A stretch of 64,000 bases of DNA, taken from assembly GCF_042682565.1 (NCBI RefSeq), contig NZ_JBHUIC010000011.1; one strand, written 5' to 3'. The stretch's first letter is position 1. Each line of letters begins with the position of its first letter. This document shows positions 46,478 through 55,327 of the stretch, piece after piece. Source of the DNA: Pistricoccus aurantiacus (GTDB lineage: Bacteria > Pseudomonadota > Gammaproteobacteria > Pseudomonadales > Halomonadaceae). The position numbers were made by a program, and so were the translations under genes. The notes below the pieces were generated by a model. That model was given only the letters and a program-made list of their open reading frames with translations, was not told the DNA's origin and made no database searches.

Positions 46478-47524
46478 ATGAATAAGTACAAAATCTCTTG
46501 GGTAGCGCCCTTTCTGCTCGCCGCTGGGCTGACCACACAAGCGGCGGAGGCGACGGAGCTGATGTTTCTCAACTGGTCGGATTACATGGATCCGGAGATC
46601 CTGGAGGAATTCGAGCAGCGCACCGGTGTCACTGTGAAATTAAGTTATTTCGATTCCGATACTTCTCGAAATGAACTTCTGCTCGAGACTGAAGGCAAGG
46701 GCTACGATGTGGCGCTCATCAATGGCGCCTCGATTCGGGTTCTGGCCAAGCGTGGCTGGCTCGAGCCCCTCGATGAAACAGCTATTCCTAATCTGAAGCA
46801 CCTCGATCCGCGTTGGCGTACCACTTATGAGGGCGCTGATACATACGGAATTCCCTATTCCTGGGGCTCGATCGGTATCGCCTACCGCCAGGATCTCGTT
46901 CCTTTCACCGTTTCAAGCTGGATGGACCTGTTCCAGCCACCGAAGGTGCTGCATGGCAGGGTGAGCATGATCAGCGATAGTTCGGAACTGATCGGCGCGG
47001 CGCTCAAGGCGCTTGGCTACTCGCTCAACAGCACCGATGAGGAGGAGCTCAAGGAAGCGGAGGCACTGCTGCAGACACAGGCACCGGCGGTCAAGACCTA
47101 TCGATATCTCTCTCTGAACGAGGACTCCGCGCTGTTAAACGGTCAAATCGCTATGAGCATGATGTACAACGGCGACACCTTGATGCTGCAGGAGCACAAC
47201 GAAAATATCGCCTTCGTGTTTCCCGAGGAAGGCAGCAACATCTGGACCGACTATTTGAGCGTTTTCAGCGCCTCGACAGAGAAGGCCGCCGCCAAACAGT
47301 TCATCGATTTCCTCAACGAGCCGAAGATCGCCGCACGGCTTGCGCAATATATTCATTACGCTACCCCCAACCGGGCCGCTGAAGAATTTCTACCGACGGA
47401 TTTCAAGAATAATCCGGTCATCTATCCGAATGAAAAAGCGTTGGCAAAATCGGAAACCTATCATCGCTTGCCCGCGCGAACACAGAAGCGTCGCTCGGCG
47501 ATTTTCTCTCGCATCGTCAATTGA
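46478..47524 (+). CDS. PotF/NspS-like periplasmic polyamine-binding protein, copy 2
   Basis: A 348-residue paralogue that aligns with copy 1 without gaps around the pocket. The signal peptide ends near QAA (residues 21-23). Pocket positions differ: NWSDY instead of NWPDY and PYSWG instead of PYFWG, while Asp233 in YNGD is kept. Central stretches such as GYSLNSTDE and LNEDSALLNGQIAMSMMYNG are shared nearly unchanged, so duplication is fairly recent or under gene conversion. ATG 46478 is chosen by length agreement; an in-frame ATG at 46442 exists. Confidence 0.87.
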   Translation: MNKYKISWVAPFLLAAGLTTQAAEATELMFLNWSDYMDPEILEEFEQRTGVTVKLSYFDSDTSRNELLLETEGKGYDVALINGASIRVLAKRGWLEPLDETAIPNLKHLDPRWRTTYEGADTYGIPYSWGSIGIAYRQDLVPFTVSSWMDLFQPPKVLHGRVSMISDSSELIGAALKALGYSLNSTDEEELKEAEALLQTQAPAVKTYRYLSLNEDSALLNGQIAMSMMYNGDTLMLQEHNENIAFVFPEEGSNIWTDYLSVFSASTEKAAAKQFIDFLNEPKIAARLAQYIHYATPNRAAEEFLPTDFKNNPVIYPNEKALAKSETYHRLPARTQKRRSAIFSRIVN

Positions 47525-47600
47525 GCGCTGAAACCTCACATCATGACCCAATCTGCTCGTTTGATCGGTAAGAAGCCGTACGCCACATTATCAATGCGGC

Positions 47601-47625
47601 TAAAGCTTTATTCTCTTACGCCGAT
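47601..47625 (+). repeat. Upstream element, copy 3
   Basis: TAAAGCTTTATTC followed by TCTTACGCCGAT nearly repeats the element at 45242-45266. It lies 175 bp before copy 3, in a 275-bp gap that otherwise shows no convincing gene. Confidence 0.55.
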
Positions 47626-47799
47626 GATTGATATCCAGACGCGTAATCGAGTATCGGCGGCAATCTACGTCGCCTTGGGGCCTTGCGTTATCCTGACTGG
47701 ATCGCTTGAAAGATTCATGACCAAAAGCCAGAAAAACTCCACCATCAGACGTCGATTTAAACAATATGCTTTTTATCCATAGACGACAGGGCTATTACT

Positions 47800-48846
47800 A
47801 TGACCAAGTACAATGTCTTCTGGATGGCGCTCTTTCTTCTCATGGCTAACCTGCCGGTGCAGGCGGCGACGGCAACGGAACTGATATTCCTCAACTGGGC
47901 GGACTACATGGATCCGGAGATCCTTGAGGAATTCGAGCAACGCACCGGCATCACGGTGAAACAAACCTATTTCGAGACCGACGCCGCCCGAGATGAATTG
48001 CTGGTCGAGACGGGAGGCAGAGGGTTTGATGTAGCGGTCATCGATGGCACCTCGATTCGGATTCTGGCCAAGCGCGGCTGGCTCGAGCCCCTCGATGAAA
48101 CGGATATTCCCAACCTGAAGCATATCGATCCACGCTGGCGCACCACCCATGAGGAGGCCGAAGTGTATAGCGTGCCTTATTTCTGGGGCACGCTGGGCAT
48201 TGCCTACCGCCAGGATCTCGTTCCTTTCGCCGTTTCGAGCTGGATGGATCTGTTAAAGCCGCCGGAGGTGCTGAATGGCCGGATAGGTATGATCAGCGAT
48301 ACTAGAGACTTGATCGGCGCGGCACTCAAAGCGCTGGGTTATTCCCTCAACAGCACCGATGAGGAGGAGCTCAAGGAAGCGGAGGCGCTACTCCAGGCAC
48401 AGGCGCCGGCAGTCAGGACCTACAATTACATTTCCCTGGATGAAAATTCCGCTCTGGTGAACGGCCAGGTCGCCATGAGCATGATGTACAACGGCGACAC
48501 CTTGACGATTCAGGAGCACCACGACGAGATTGCCTTCGTGCTTCCCGAGGAGGGCGGCAATATCTGGGTCGATTACCTGAGCGTTCTCAGCGCCTCGACG
48601 GAAAAGGCCGCCGCGAAGCAGTTCATCGATTTCCTCAGCGAGCCGGAGATCGCCGCGCGGCTCGCTCAGTACGTCTATTACGCCACCCCCAATCAGTCGG
48701 CGGAGAAGCTCCTGCCGGCGGAGTTCAAGAGCGATCCGGTCATCTACCCGAGCGAAAAGGCGCTGGAGAAATCGGAGTCCTATCAGCGTCTGCCTGCGCG
48801 GACACAAAAAACTCGCGCGGCGATTTTTTCGCGCCTCGTCGACTGA
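47800..48846 (+). CDS. PotF/NspS-like periplasmic polyamine-binding protein, copy 3
   Basis: A 348-residue paralogue with signal peptide MTKYNVFWMALFLLMANLPV and cleavage near QAA. The pocket reads NWADY, PYFWG and YNGD. It is the most divergent of the three (for example LDENSALVNGQVAMSMM and IQEHHDEIAFV). AGGG lies about 10 bases before the ATG. The stop is 13 bp from the start of the GGDEF-EAL gene, which makes co-transcription and functional pairing very likely. Confidence 0.88.
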   Translation: MTKYNVFWMALFLLMANLPVQAATATELIFLNWADYMDPEILEEFEQRTGITVKQTYFETDAARDELLVETGGRGFDVAVIDGTSIRILAKRGWLEPLDETDIPNLKHIDPRWRTTHEEAEVYSVPYFWGTLGIAYRQDLVPFAVSSWMDLLKPPEVLNGRIGMISDTRDLIGAALKALGYSLNSTDEEELKEAEALLQAQAPAVRTYNYISLDENSALVNGQVAMSMMYNGDTLTIQEHHDEIAFVLPEEGGNIWVDYLSVLSASTEKAAAKQFIDFLSEPEIAARLAQYVYYATPNQSAEKLLPAEFKSDPVIYPSEKALEKSESYQRLPARTQKTRAAIFSRLVD

Positions 48847-48859
48847 GTCTTTTTACTTA

Positions 48860-51358
48860 ATGCGCCTTCACGCCAAGGTCCTATTGGTTGTCGTTCCCCT
48901 AGCGGTCATTCCGCTGTTGATACTGGGATGGCTTGCCTACGACCAGCTGCGCTCGACGGCGGTGGAGCGCAGCTCCAGCCAGATGACGACGCTGATGGAT
49001 CAGCTGGCGCGTAACTTCCAGATGCACCAGGAAGTCGCCGAGGCCAACGCCAAGCTGTTTGCGGATGCCTCGCTGATGCGCGCCTACGCGCTGACGGAAG
49101 ATGAGGAAGAGCGGTATGTATTGATGCTGCCTTCTCTCTTGAAACTCTTCACCAGCTATTTGCGCGCCTATCCCGATTATGCCGAGATCCGCTTCCTGTT
49201 GCCGGATGGCTACGAGGACGCGCGTACCACCTTGATGCCGATACCCAACGTCACCGAGGAGGAGGGCGATACGCCTTTCTTCAAGGCGCTTACCCGGTTC
49301 GAGGGTGAGACGCTGTCCGACGTCTTCATTCACCCGGATACCCATGACGTGTCCTTGCAGGTCGCGAGGCCCATCCGACTGATCGATCTGACCACCCAGG
49401 ATCCGCTCAATAGCGAGCCGACGCTGCGCGGTTACCTGGTGGTCACCATGCGGCTGGATTTCATGGCGGAACAGATGGCCGCCAGCCGGATCGGCAATCA
49501 TGGCCATACGCTTATCGTCAATGCGGACGGCAAGATTCTTTTCCATCAGGATCCTTCTCGGGTAGGCAAGCGGATACCGACGACGCTTCTGGATACGGCC
49601 TGGGGTGCGGGCCCAAGTAAACGGCTCATGTATGCCTCCTACCAAGAGGCGAATAGCCTGTTGGCGACTCGGCGCTTGCACGATGGCCTGCTGCTGATCG
49701 GCTTGTTGCCTGAATCGGAACTGCTCGAGGAAAGTCAGCGGCTGGGAAGCGTCCTCGTCTGGATCGTGCTCGGCACCGTGCTGCTGATGATTATCGTGCT
49801 GCTGATCGCCATGAATTTCCTCATGGTCCAGCCATTGAAGCAGTTGATGAGGGCAGTCCGGCAGATTGGCCGCGGCAACCTGACGCCGAGAATCTCGCTG
49901 TCGTCCAAGGATGAACTAGGCCAGCTGGCGCAGAGTTTTCAGGACATGGCAGGCCGGCTGGAAAAATCCCGCCTCAAGATCGAGCGCCTGGCCTATCATG
50001 ACAGCTTGACCGGCCTGCCCAATCGACTGCAGTCCCATGCGCATCTACGCCGCATGATTGCTCTCGCTCGCCGCGAGAACAGTCAAATGGCGGTCTTGTT
50101 CCTCGACCTGGACAACTTCAAGCGAGTCAACGATACCCTTGGGCATCAGATAGGTGACCAGCTTCTCAAGGAAATGGCGGCTCGTCTCATGTCGGTGCTG
50201 CGAGCGGAAGACTTCATCCATCGGGAAACCCATCGAGACAACTCGGAGATTCTCGCGCGCTTGGGCGGCGATGAGTTCATTATTCTGCTGCCCAAGATCA
50301 ATGGGTCCCAGGACGCGGCCAAGGTCGCCTCGCGTATTCTCGACCTCATGAAAATACCGTTCCATTTCGACGGTCAGGAGCTGTACAGCGGCAGCAGTAT
50401 CGGTATTTCTCTGTTTCCCGACGACGGTACCAAAGTAGACGATCTGATAAAGCGCGCCGATGCCGCCATGTATCAGGCAAAGGAGCAGGGGCGTAACAAT
50501 TTCCAGTTCTATTCCGATTCCTACAATCGTGCGACCTTCGAGCATCTCTCCTTGGAGGGTAGGCTCAGGCGTGCGCTGGAAAACAACGAGCTTGAGCTTT
50601 ATTACCAGCCGCAAGTGCAGGTCAAGACAGACAGGATAGTGGGGCTCGAAGCCCTGCTGCGCTGGAATGACCCGGTCGAAGGGGTGATTTCTCCCGATAA
50701 ATTTATTCCTATCGCCGAGGGTAGCGGTTTGATCTTGCCGATCGGTGAATGGGTTTTGCGCGAGGCCGGTCGACAACTGGGTGTCTGGCGGACGGCGGGG
50801 CTCACCGACGCCAGCGTTTCCGTCAATGTATCCGCCATACAGCTGCAGCGACAGGATCTCGTGACCATCGTCGAGCAGGTATTGAAGGATAACAACCTCG
50901 ACCCTTGGCAACTGGAGCTCGAAATCACCGAAACCGCCCTGATGAAGATCAAGCCGGAGGTGGTCAGCCATTTAAACGCGATGCGACAAAAGGGCATGAC
51001 CATTTCACTGGATGATTTTGGCACCGGTTACTCATCCTTGAGTCTTCTGCAGGAATTACCTATCGGAAAACTCAAGATCGATAAAAGCTTCGTACGAGAT
51101 ATGCTTGTCGATCCGAAGGATGCTGCCATTGTTTCGGCCGTACTGTTTATTGCCAAGAGCCTGGGCCTCGACTCCACCGCCGAGGGAGTCGAAACGTCGC
51201 AGCAGGCGGCCCGCCTGGCGAAGGAAGGATGCGACCAGCTCCAAGGCTATCTGCTGAGCCGACCATTGCGGGTGGCGGATATGACGATGTTATTGAAAAC
51301 CGGCATAGACACCACCTTATATCAGCTGAATACCACGGATCTGACGTTTCATGACTGA
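48860..51358 (+). CDS. MbaA-like membrane GGDEF-EAL protein (c-di-GMP metabolism)
   Basis: An 832-residue inner-membrane protein. Span 1 is residues about 5-26, a periplasmic Cache-like domain follows to about 290, span 2 is about 292-320, then HAMP (QPLKQLMRAVRQIGRGNLTP). The cyclase motif GGDEF is intact at 469-473. The phosphodiesterase domain has intact EALLRW (597), ITETAL, DDFGTGYSS and TAEGVE, so both activities are possible. In V. cholerae the PotD-like NspS docks on MbaA and shifts its c-di-GMP output according to polyamines; the gene order here is the same but with three binding proteins. Confidence 0.9.
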   Translation: MRLHAKVLLVVVPLAVIPLLILGWLAYDQLRSTAVERSSSQMTTLMDQLARNFQMHQEVAEANAKLFADASLMRAYALTEDEEERYVLMLPSLLKLFTSYLRAYPDYAEIRFLLPDGYEDARTTLMPIPNVTEEEGDTPFFKALTRFEGETLSDVFIHPDTHDVSLQVARPIRLIDLTTQDPLNSEPTLRGYLVVTMRLDFMAEQMAASRIGNHGHTLIVNADGKILFHQDPSRVGKRIPTTLLDTAWGAGPSKRLMYASYQEANSLLATRRLHDGLLLIGLLPESELLEESQRLGSVLVWIVLGTVLLMIIVLLIAMNFLMVQPLKQLMRAVRQIGRGNLTPRISLSSKDELGQLAQSFQDMAGRLEKSRLKIERLAYHDSLTGLPNRLQSHAHLRRMIALARRENSQMAVLFLDLDNFKRVNDTLGHQIGDQLLKEMAARLMSVLRAEDFIHRETHRDNSEILARLGGDEFIILLPKINGSQDAAKVASRILDLMKIPFHFDGQELYSGSSIGISLFPDDGTKVDDLIKRADAAMYQAKEQGRNNFQFYSDSYNRATFEHLSLEGRLRRALENNELELYYQPQVQVKTDRIVGLEALLRWNDPVEGVISPDKFIPIAEGSGLILPIGEWVLREAGRQLGVWRTAGLTDASVSVNVSAIQLQRQDLVTIVEQVLKDNNLDPWQLELEITETALMKIKPEVVSHLNAMRQKGMTISLDDFGTGYSSLSLLQELPIGKLKIDKSFVRDMLVDPKDAAIVSAVLFIAKSLGLDSTAEGVETSQQAARLAKEGCDQLQGYLLSRPLRVADMTMLLKTGIDTTLYQLNTTDLTFHD

Positions 51359-51390
51359 TCGTAATCTTGCAACGACGGTGGAGGGCTTTC

Positions 51391-52899
51391 ATGACGCTCG
51401 CCATCATTAAAAGTCGCGCGAGCCTGGGGCTCGAGGCGCCGGAGGTACTGGTCGAGGTGCATCTGGCCAACGGCCTGCCTGGGCTGACCCTGGTGGGCCT
51501 GCCGGAAACCGCGGTCAAGGAAAGCCGCGAGCGGGTGCGCAGCGCCCTGGTCAATGCCGGGCTGGAATTTCCGACGACTCGGCGCATTACCTTGAATCTG
51601 GCCCCGGCGGATCTCCCCAAGGAGGGCGGACGTTTCGATCTGCCCATCGCCCTGGGCATTCTGGTGGCGTCCGGCCAGATTCCCCCGGAGCGTCTGGAAG
51701 GGCTCGAATGTCTGGGAGAGCTGGCCCTGGACGGCAAGCTGCGCCAGGTGCCCGGCGTGCTTCCGGTGGCCCTGGCGGCCAAGCGCGCCGGCCGCGGTCT
51801 GATCCTGCCCCGGGCCAATGCGGACGAAGCGGCTCTGGCCGGAGATATTACCGTGTTGCCGGCGGATCATCTGCTGGAAGTGGTGGCGCATCTGCTCAAC
51901 GAGACGTTGATCACCCCGCATCGCCTGGAACGCCTGCCTACCAGCCTGCCCACCACCATGGATCTGCTCGAAGTCCGCGGCCAGCATCAAGCCCGGCGCG
52001 CCCTGGAGGTTGCCGCGAGCGGCGGCCACAATCTACTTTTCGCAGGCCCGCCAGGCACCGGCAAGACCATGCTGGCCAGCCGGCTGCCGGGCATTCTTCC
52101 GGCGCTCACCGAGGACGAAGCCCTGGAAGTGGCGGCGATTCGCTCCGTGTGCGGTTTGCCGCTCCAGGAGCAATGGGGCCAGCGGCCCTTTCGTGCGCCG
52201 CATCATACCGCCAGCGCCGCCGCGCTAGTAGGTGGTGGCTCGAAACCTCGCCCCGGGGAGATTTCCCTGGCGCACCAAGGGGTGCTGTTTCTGGACGAAC
52301 TGCCGGAATTCAGCCGCAGCGTGCTGGAAGTGATGCGCGAGCCCATGGAGTCCGGGCAGATCCATATCGCCCGGGCCAGCCATCAGCGCAGCTACCCGGC
52401 GCGTTTCCAGCTGGTCGCGGCGATGAATCCTTGCCCCTGCGGCCATCTGGGAGATCCTCGCCAGCCTTGCCACTGCACCGCCAGCCAGATTCAGCGCTAT
52501 CAGGGTCGGCTCTCCGGACCGCTGTTGGATCGTATCGATCTACAGATTGAGGTGCCGGCCCTGCCCCCGGAGCAGTTGACCTCGAGAGCGGCAGGGGAAA
52601 GCTCCGCGGACGTTCGCGCTCGGGTTGTCGCCGCTCGGGAGCGCCAGTACGCCCGAGGCGCCCTCAACGCCCATCTGCCCGGTCGCGAACTGGAAGCCGC
52701 CTGCGCCCTGGAAAGCCAGGACCGGGCCTGGCTTGCCCAGGTACTCGAACGCCTCAATCTCTCCGCCCGCGCCTATCATCGGGTATTAAGGGTCGCTCTG
52801 ACCCTGGCGGACCTGGCAGGTGAGTCTCGTCCCGGCCGCGCGCAGTTGATGGAAGCCATCGGCTATCGCCAGTTGGACCGGCTGCTCAAGCGGCAGTAA
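51391..52899 (+). CDS. comM: ComM/YifB family Mg-chelatase-like AAA+ ATPase
   Basis: A 502-residue protein. The N-terminal domain (SRASLGLEAPEVLVEVHLAN) resembles an S5/Lon fold. Walker A is GPPGTGKT (219-226), Walker B is GVLFLDELPEF, and a Cys-rich insert (MNPCPCGHLGDPRQPCHC) follows. ComM is a hexameric helicase that promotes branch migration during natural transformation. GGAGGG precedes the ATG. A near-copy of its last 50 bases lies at 55272-55319. Confidence 0.95.
   Translation: MTLAIIKSRASLGLEAPEVLVEVHLANGLPGLTLVGLPETAVKESRERVRSALVNAGLEFPTTRRITLNLAPADLPKEGGRFDLPIALGILVASGQIPPERLEGLECLGELALDGKLRQVPGVLPVALAAKRAGRGLILPRANADEAALAGDITVLPADHLLEVVAHLLNETLITPHRLERLPTSLPTTMDLLEVRGQHQARRALEVAASGGHNLLFAGPPGTGKTMLASRLPGILPALTEDEALEVAAIRSVCGLPLQEQWGQRPFRAPHHTASAAALVGGGSKPRPGEISLAHQGVLFLDELPEFSRSVLEVMREPMESGQIHIARASHQRSYPARFQLVAAMNPCPCGHLGDPRQPCHCTASQIQRYQGRLSGPLLDRIDLQIEVPALPPEQLTSRAAGESSADVRARVVAARERQYARGALNAHLPGRELEAACALESQDRAWLAQVLERLNLSARAYHRVLRVALTLADLAGESRPGRAQLMEAIGYRQLDRLLKRQ
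52850..52899 (+). repeat. Direct repeat, left copy (functional end of comM)
   Basis: The last 50 bases of comM match 55272-55319 at 44 of 47 aligned positions by my reading, with one small indel. The two copies flank a 2.4-kb segment carrying the RidA and chemoreceptor genes. Confidence 0.85.
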
Positions 52900-52925
52900 C
52901 CTCTTGTCGGACAAGGAGAAAAAGG

Positions 52926-53318
52926 ATGCGTCAGCTTATCTCTTCGGGATCACCCTTGGAGCCTGATATCGGTTTTTCCCGCGCGGTGCGTATCGGCAAC
53001 ATGCTGGCCGTATCCGGTACGGCGCCAATCGCGGAAGATGGAACCGTCGCGGCACCCGGCGATGTCTACGGCCAGGCCCGACGCTGTCTGGAGATAGCGA
53101 TACAGGCAATTCTTGACGCCGGCTTCAGGCTGCAAGATGTCATTCGGACAAGGGTCATGCTGACCGATATCTCCCGATGGCAGGAGGCGGCGCGTGCCCA
53201 TGGTGAATGCTTCGGCGATACCAAGCCTGCCTGTACCTTCGTGGAAGTCGCCAGGTTTATCGACAGTGAATGGCTGGTGGAAATCGAGGTGGACTGTGTC
53301 GCTGACATCAACGTCTGA
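52926..53318 (+). CDS. RidA/YjgF-family protein
   Basis: A 130-residue protein with the family core: VSGTAPIAEDG, DVYGQARRCLEIAIQAILDAG, RTRVMLTDISRW and the C-terminal WLVEIEVDCVA. RidA proteins hydrolyse reactive enamine/imine intermediates formed by PLP enzymes. The usual Arg105-type residue is not obvious (KPACTFVEVARF), so it may belong to a divergent Rid subgroup. AAGGAGAAAAAGG precedes the ATG. Confidence 0.85.
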   Translation: MRQLISSGSPLEPDIGFSRAVRIGNMLAVSGTAPIAEDGTVAAPGDVYGQARRCLEIAIQAILDAGFRLQDVIRTRVMLTDISRWQEAARAHGECFGDTKPACTFVEVARFIDSEWLVEIEVDCVADINV

Positions 53319-53528
53319 TGGTAGAAGGGCTCGGCGAATCCTTGCGGTCGAAAAGCGGCTGGCAGGAGGACTCGATCATGGTCCTGACGTTGATCTGTTA
53401 GTCTTTTATTGCCGAAGTACGCCATTTCAATAAAAAATTCACGTGGGTGACGACATCTGCCGATAAGAGAGAGGAACGCCTGGCTGCTTTGCAGGCATTT
53501 CTTACTCGATAATGGTGGAGACGCGGTT

Positions 53529-55238
53529 GTGCACGGGATTTTCTCGACGATAAGGAACATGAAGCTCAAGACTCGCCTGGTAGCGGGTTTTTCCACCGTT
53601 ATCGTCTTGATGGTGATATTGACTGGTATCGGAATCGCCGAGGTCGACGCCATCGATCAGGGCCTCACCACCATCAACGACGTGAATAGCGTAAAGCAGC
53701 GCCATGCCATCGATTTTCGTGGCAGCGTGCATGACCGCGCCATTGCCCTGCGGGATATTACACTGGTCGAAGGTGGGGCTTCCCTCGACGCCTTGCTGGC
53801 GCTTATCGCCAAGCTCGAAAATGATTATCAGGCGGCGTCCAAAAGCATGCAGGCGATGTTCGATGAGCGCAGCGATATTACCGACGCTGAGCGTCAAGCC
53901 CTGACTGACATCAACCAGATTCAAGACCGTGCCAGGCCCCTGGTCGAGCAGATCATCGCCATGCGCCTGGCCGGCAGGGTCGAAGCCGCGCGCGGACTGC
54001 TCTTGAACGAAGTAGGACCGCTGTTCGCCGACTGGCTCAAAACCATCAATGTCTTCATCGATCTTCAGGAATCGATGAACCAGGTCGAAACCGCTTCCGC
54101 CCGGGACATGGCCAGCGGGTTCAAGACGCTGATGCTGGCGCTTTGCGGCGCGGCGGTGGCGGTCGGCTTCCTGGTGGCCTTCCTGCTGACGCGCTGGCTG
54201 CTGCGCACCCTGGGGGCGGAGCCGCATCAGGTCACCCGCTTTGCGGAGGCCATCGGCCGCGGCGAGCTGGCGACGAAGGTCAAGCTGCGCCAGGACGATC
54301 ATCACAGCATCATGGCAAGCCTGTTGGCCATGGCGCGACAGCTGCAGACAACGGTCGCGAACGTTCGCGGCTCGGCGCAAGCGGTAGCGGACAGCAGCGA
54401 GCAGATTGCCAGAAGCAGCAACGAACTGGCCTCACGCACCGAGCAGCAGGCCAGTTCACTGACCGAAGCCGCCGCCTCCATGGAACAGCTCGGCAGCACC
54501 GTACATCAGAATGCGGACAATGCGCGCCAGGCCAGCGAGCAGGCCGACAACGCGTCGCGTATCGCGGTGCGCGGCGGCGAAGCCGTGGGCCAGGTCATCG
54601 AGACCATGCAGGATCTCAATCAGCGCTCCAAGGAGATCGTCGAGATCATCGGCATGATCGATTCGATTGCCTTTCAGACCAACATCCTAGCCCTTAACGC
54701 CTCGGTAGAAGCCGCCCGGGCCGGCGAGCACGGCAGAGGCTTTGCCGTGGTGGCAAGCGAAGTCCGTCTGCTCGCCCAGCGAAGCGCCGATGCCTCCAAG
54801 CAGATCAATACCCTGATCACCGGCAATCTCAAACGCGTCGAGGAAGGCTCCGAACTGGTCGCCGAAGCCGGACGCACCACCGACGAAATCGTGGCCTCCA
54901 TCAAGCGGGTGACTCAACTCATGGGAGAAATCAGCAGTGCCAGCGCCGAACAAAGCGACGGGGTGCAGCAGGTCGGTGAAGCGGTCACCCAGATGGATCA
55001 AGCCACCCAGCAGAACGCTGCGCTGGTCGCGGACAGCGCCGATATCGCCAATCAACTGAGCACTCGCGCCCAGCAGCTCGCTCAGGCGATGGCCATCTTC
55101 AAGCTGGACGATGATGCTCCATCCGTATCGAACCTGGACACAGCTCCCGACACCAAGCCGGTCAGCTTCGAGTCCATCATCAAGGAAATTTCTGATGCCA
55201 AGCCGGCAACCCAGGAATATGACTGGCAAAGCTTTTAA
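53529..55238 (+). CDS. Methyl-accepting chemotaxis protein with four-helix-bundle sensor and CheR-binding tail
   Basis: A 569-residue chemoreceptor. Span 1 is residues about 20-40, a helical periplasmic domain covers about 41-200 (4HB_MCP-like), span 2 is about 205-227, then HAMP and the signalling hairpin (FQTNILALNASVEAARAGE). The protein ends EYDWQSF, and DWQSF resembles the NWETF pentapeptide that recruits CheR and CheB. GTG 53529 with GGAG upstream is used; ATG 53559 (MKLKTRLVAGF) is an alternative with poor spacing. It lies inside the segment flanked by comM 3'-end repeats. Confidence 0.92.
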   Translation: MHGIFSTIRNMKLKTRLVAGFSTVIVLMVILTGIGIAEVDAIDQGLTTINDVNSVKQRHAIDFRGSVHDRAIALRDITLVEGGASLDALLALIAKLENDYQAASKSMQAMFDERSDITDAERQALTDINQIQDRARPLVEQIIAMRLAGRVEAARGLLLNEVGPLFADWLKTINVFIDLQESMNQVETASARDMASGFKTLMLALCGAAVAVGFLVAFLLTRWLLRTLGAEPHQVTRFAEAIGRGELATKVKLRQDDHHSIMASLLAMARQLQTTVANVRGSAQAVADSSEQIARSSNELASRTEQQASSLTEAAASMEQLGSTVHQNADNARQASEQADNASRIAVRGGEAVGQVIETMQDLNQRSKEIVEIIGMIDSIAFQTNILALNASVEAARAGEHGRGFAVVASEVRLLAQRSADASKQINTLITGNLKRVEEGSELVAEAGRTTDEIVASIKRVTQLMGEISSASAEQSDGVQQVGEAVTQMDQATQQNAALVADSADIANQLSTRAQQLAQAMAIFKLDDDAPSVSNLDTAPDTKPVSFESIIKEISDAKPATQEYDWQSF

Positions 55239-55271
55239 AGGCGGCCTGTTTATAAAAGAGTGGCTTGTTCT

Positions 55272-55319
55272 TGGAAGCCATCGGCTGGCCAGTTGGACCG
55301 GCTGCTCAGGCGGCGTTAA
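55272..55319 (+). pseudogene. Relic copy of the comM 3' end (right direct repeat)
   Basis: TGGAAGCCATCGGCT and the following GCCAGTTGGACCGGCTGCTC are identical to comM. A net 2-base deletion breaks the frame between them, but the terminal TAA is kept. It lies 33 bp after the chemoreceptor and 9 bp before the convergent LysR gene. It probably marks the original end of comM or the boundary of a duplication. Confidence 0.8.
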
Positions 55320-55327
55320 ATCAATGG

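Noticed and set aside
47543..47782. 79-codon plus-strand frame between sensor copies 2 and 3
   Set aside because: It has no ribosome-binding site and no family features, and it overlaps the repeated upstream element.
45341..48846. Interpretation of the three binding proteins as parts of a Pot ABC transporter
   Set aside because: No permease or ATPase gene is present on either side, while a GGDEF-EAL gene is directly joined to the third copy.
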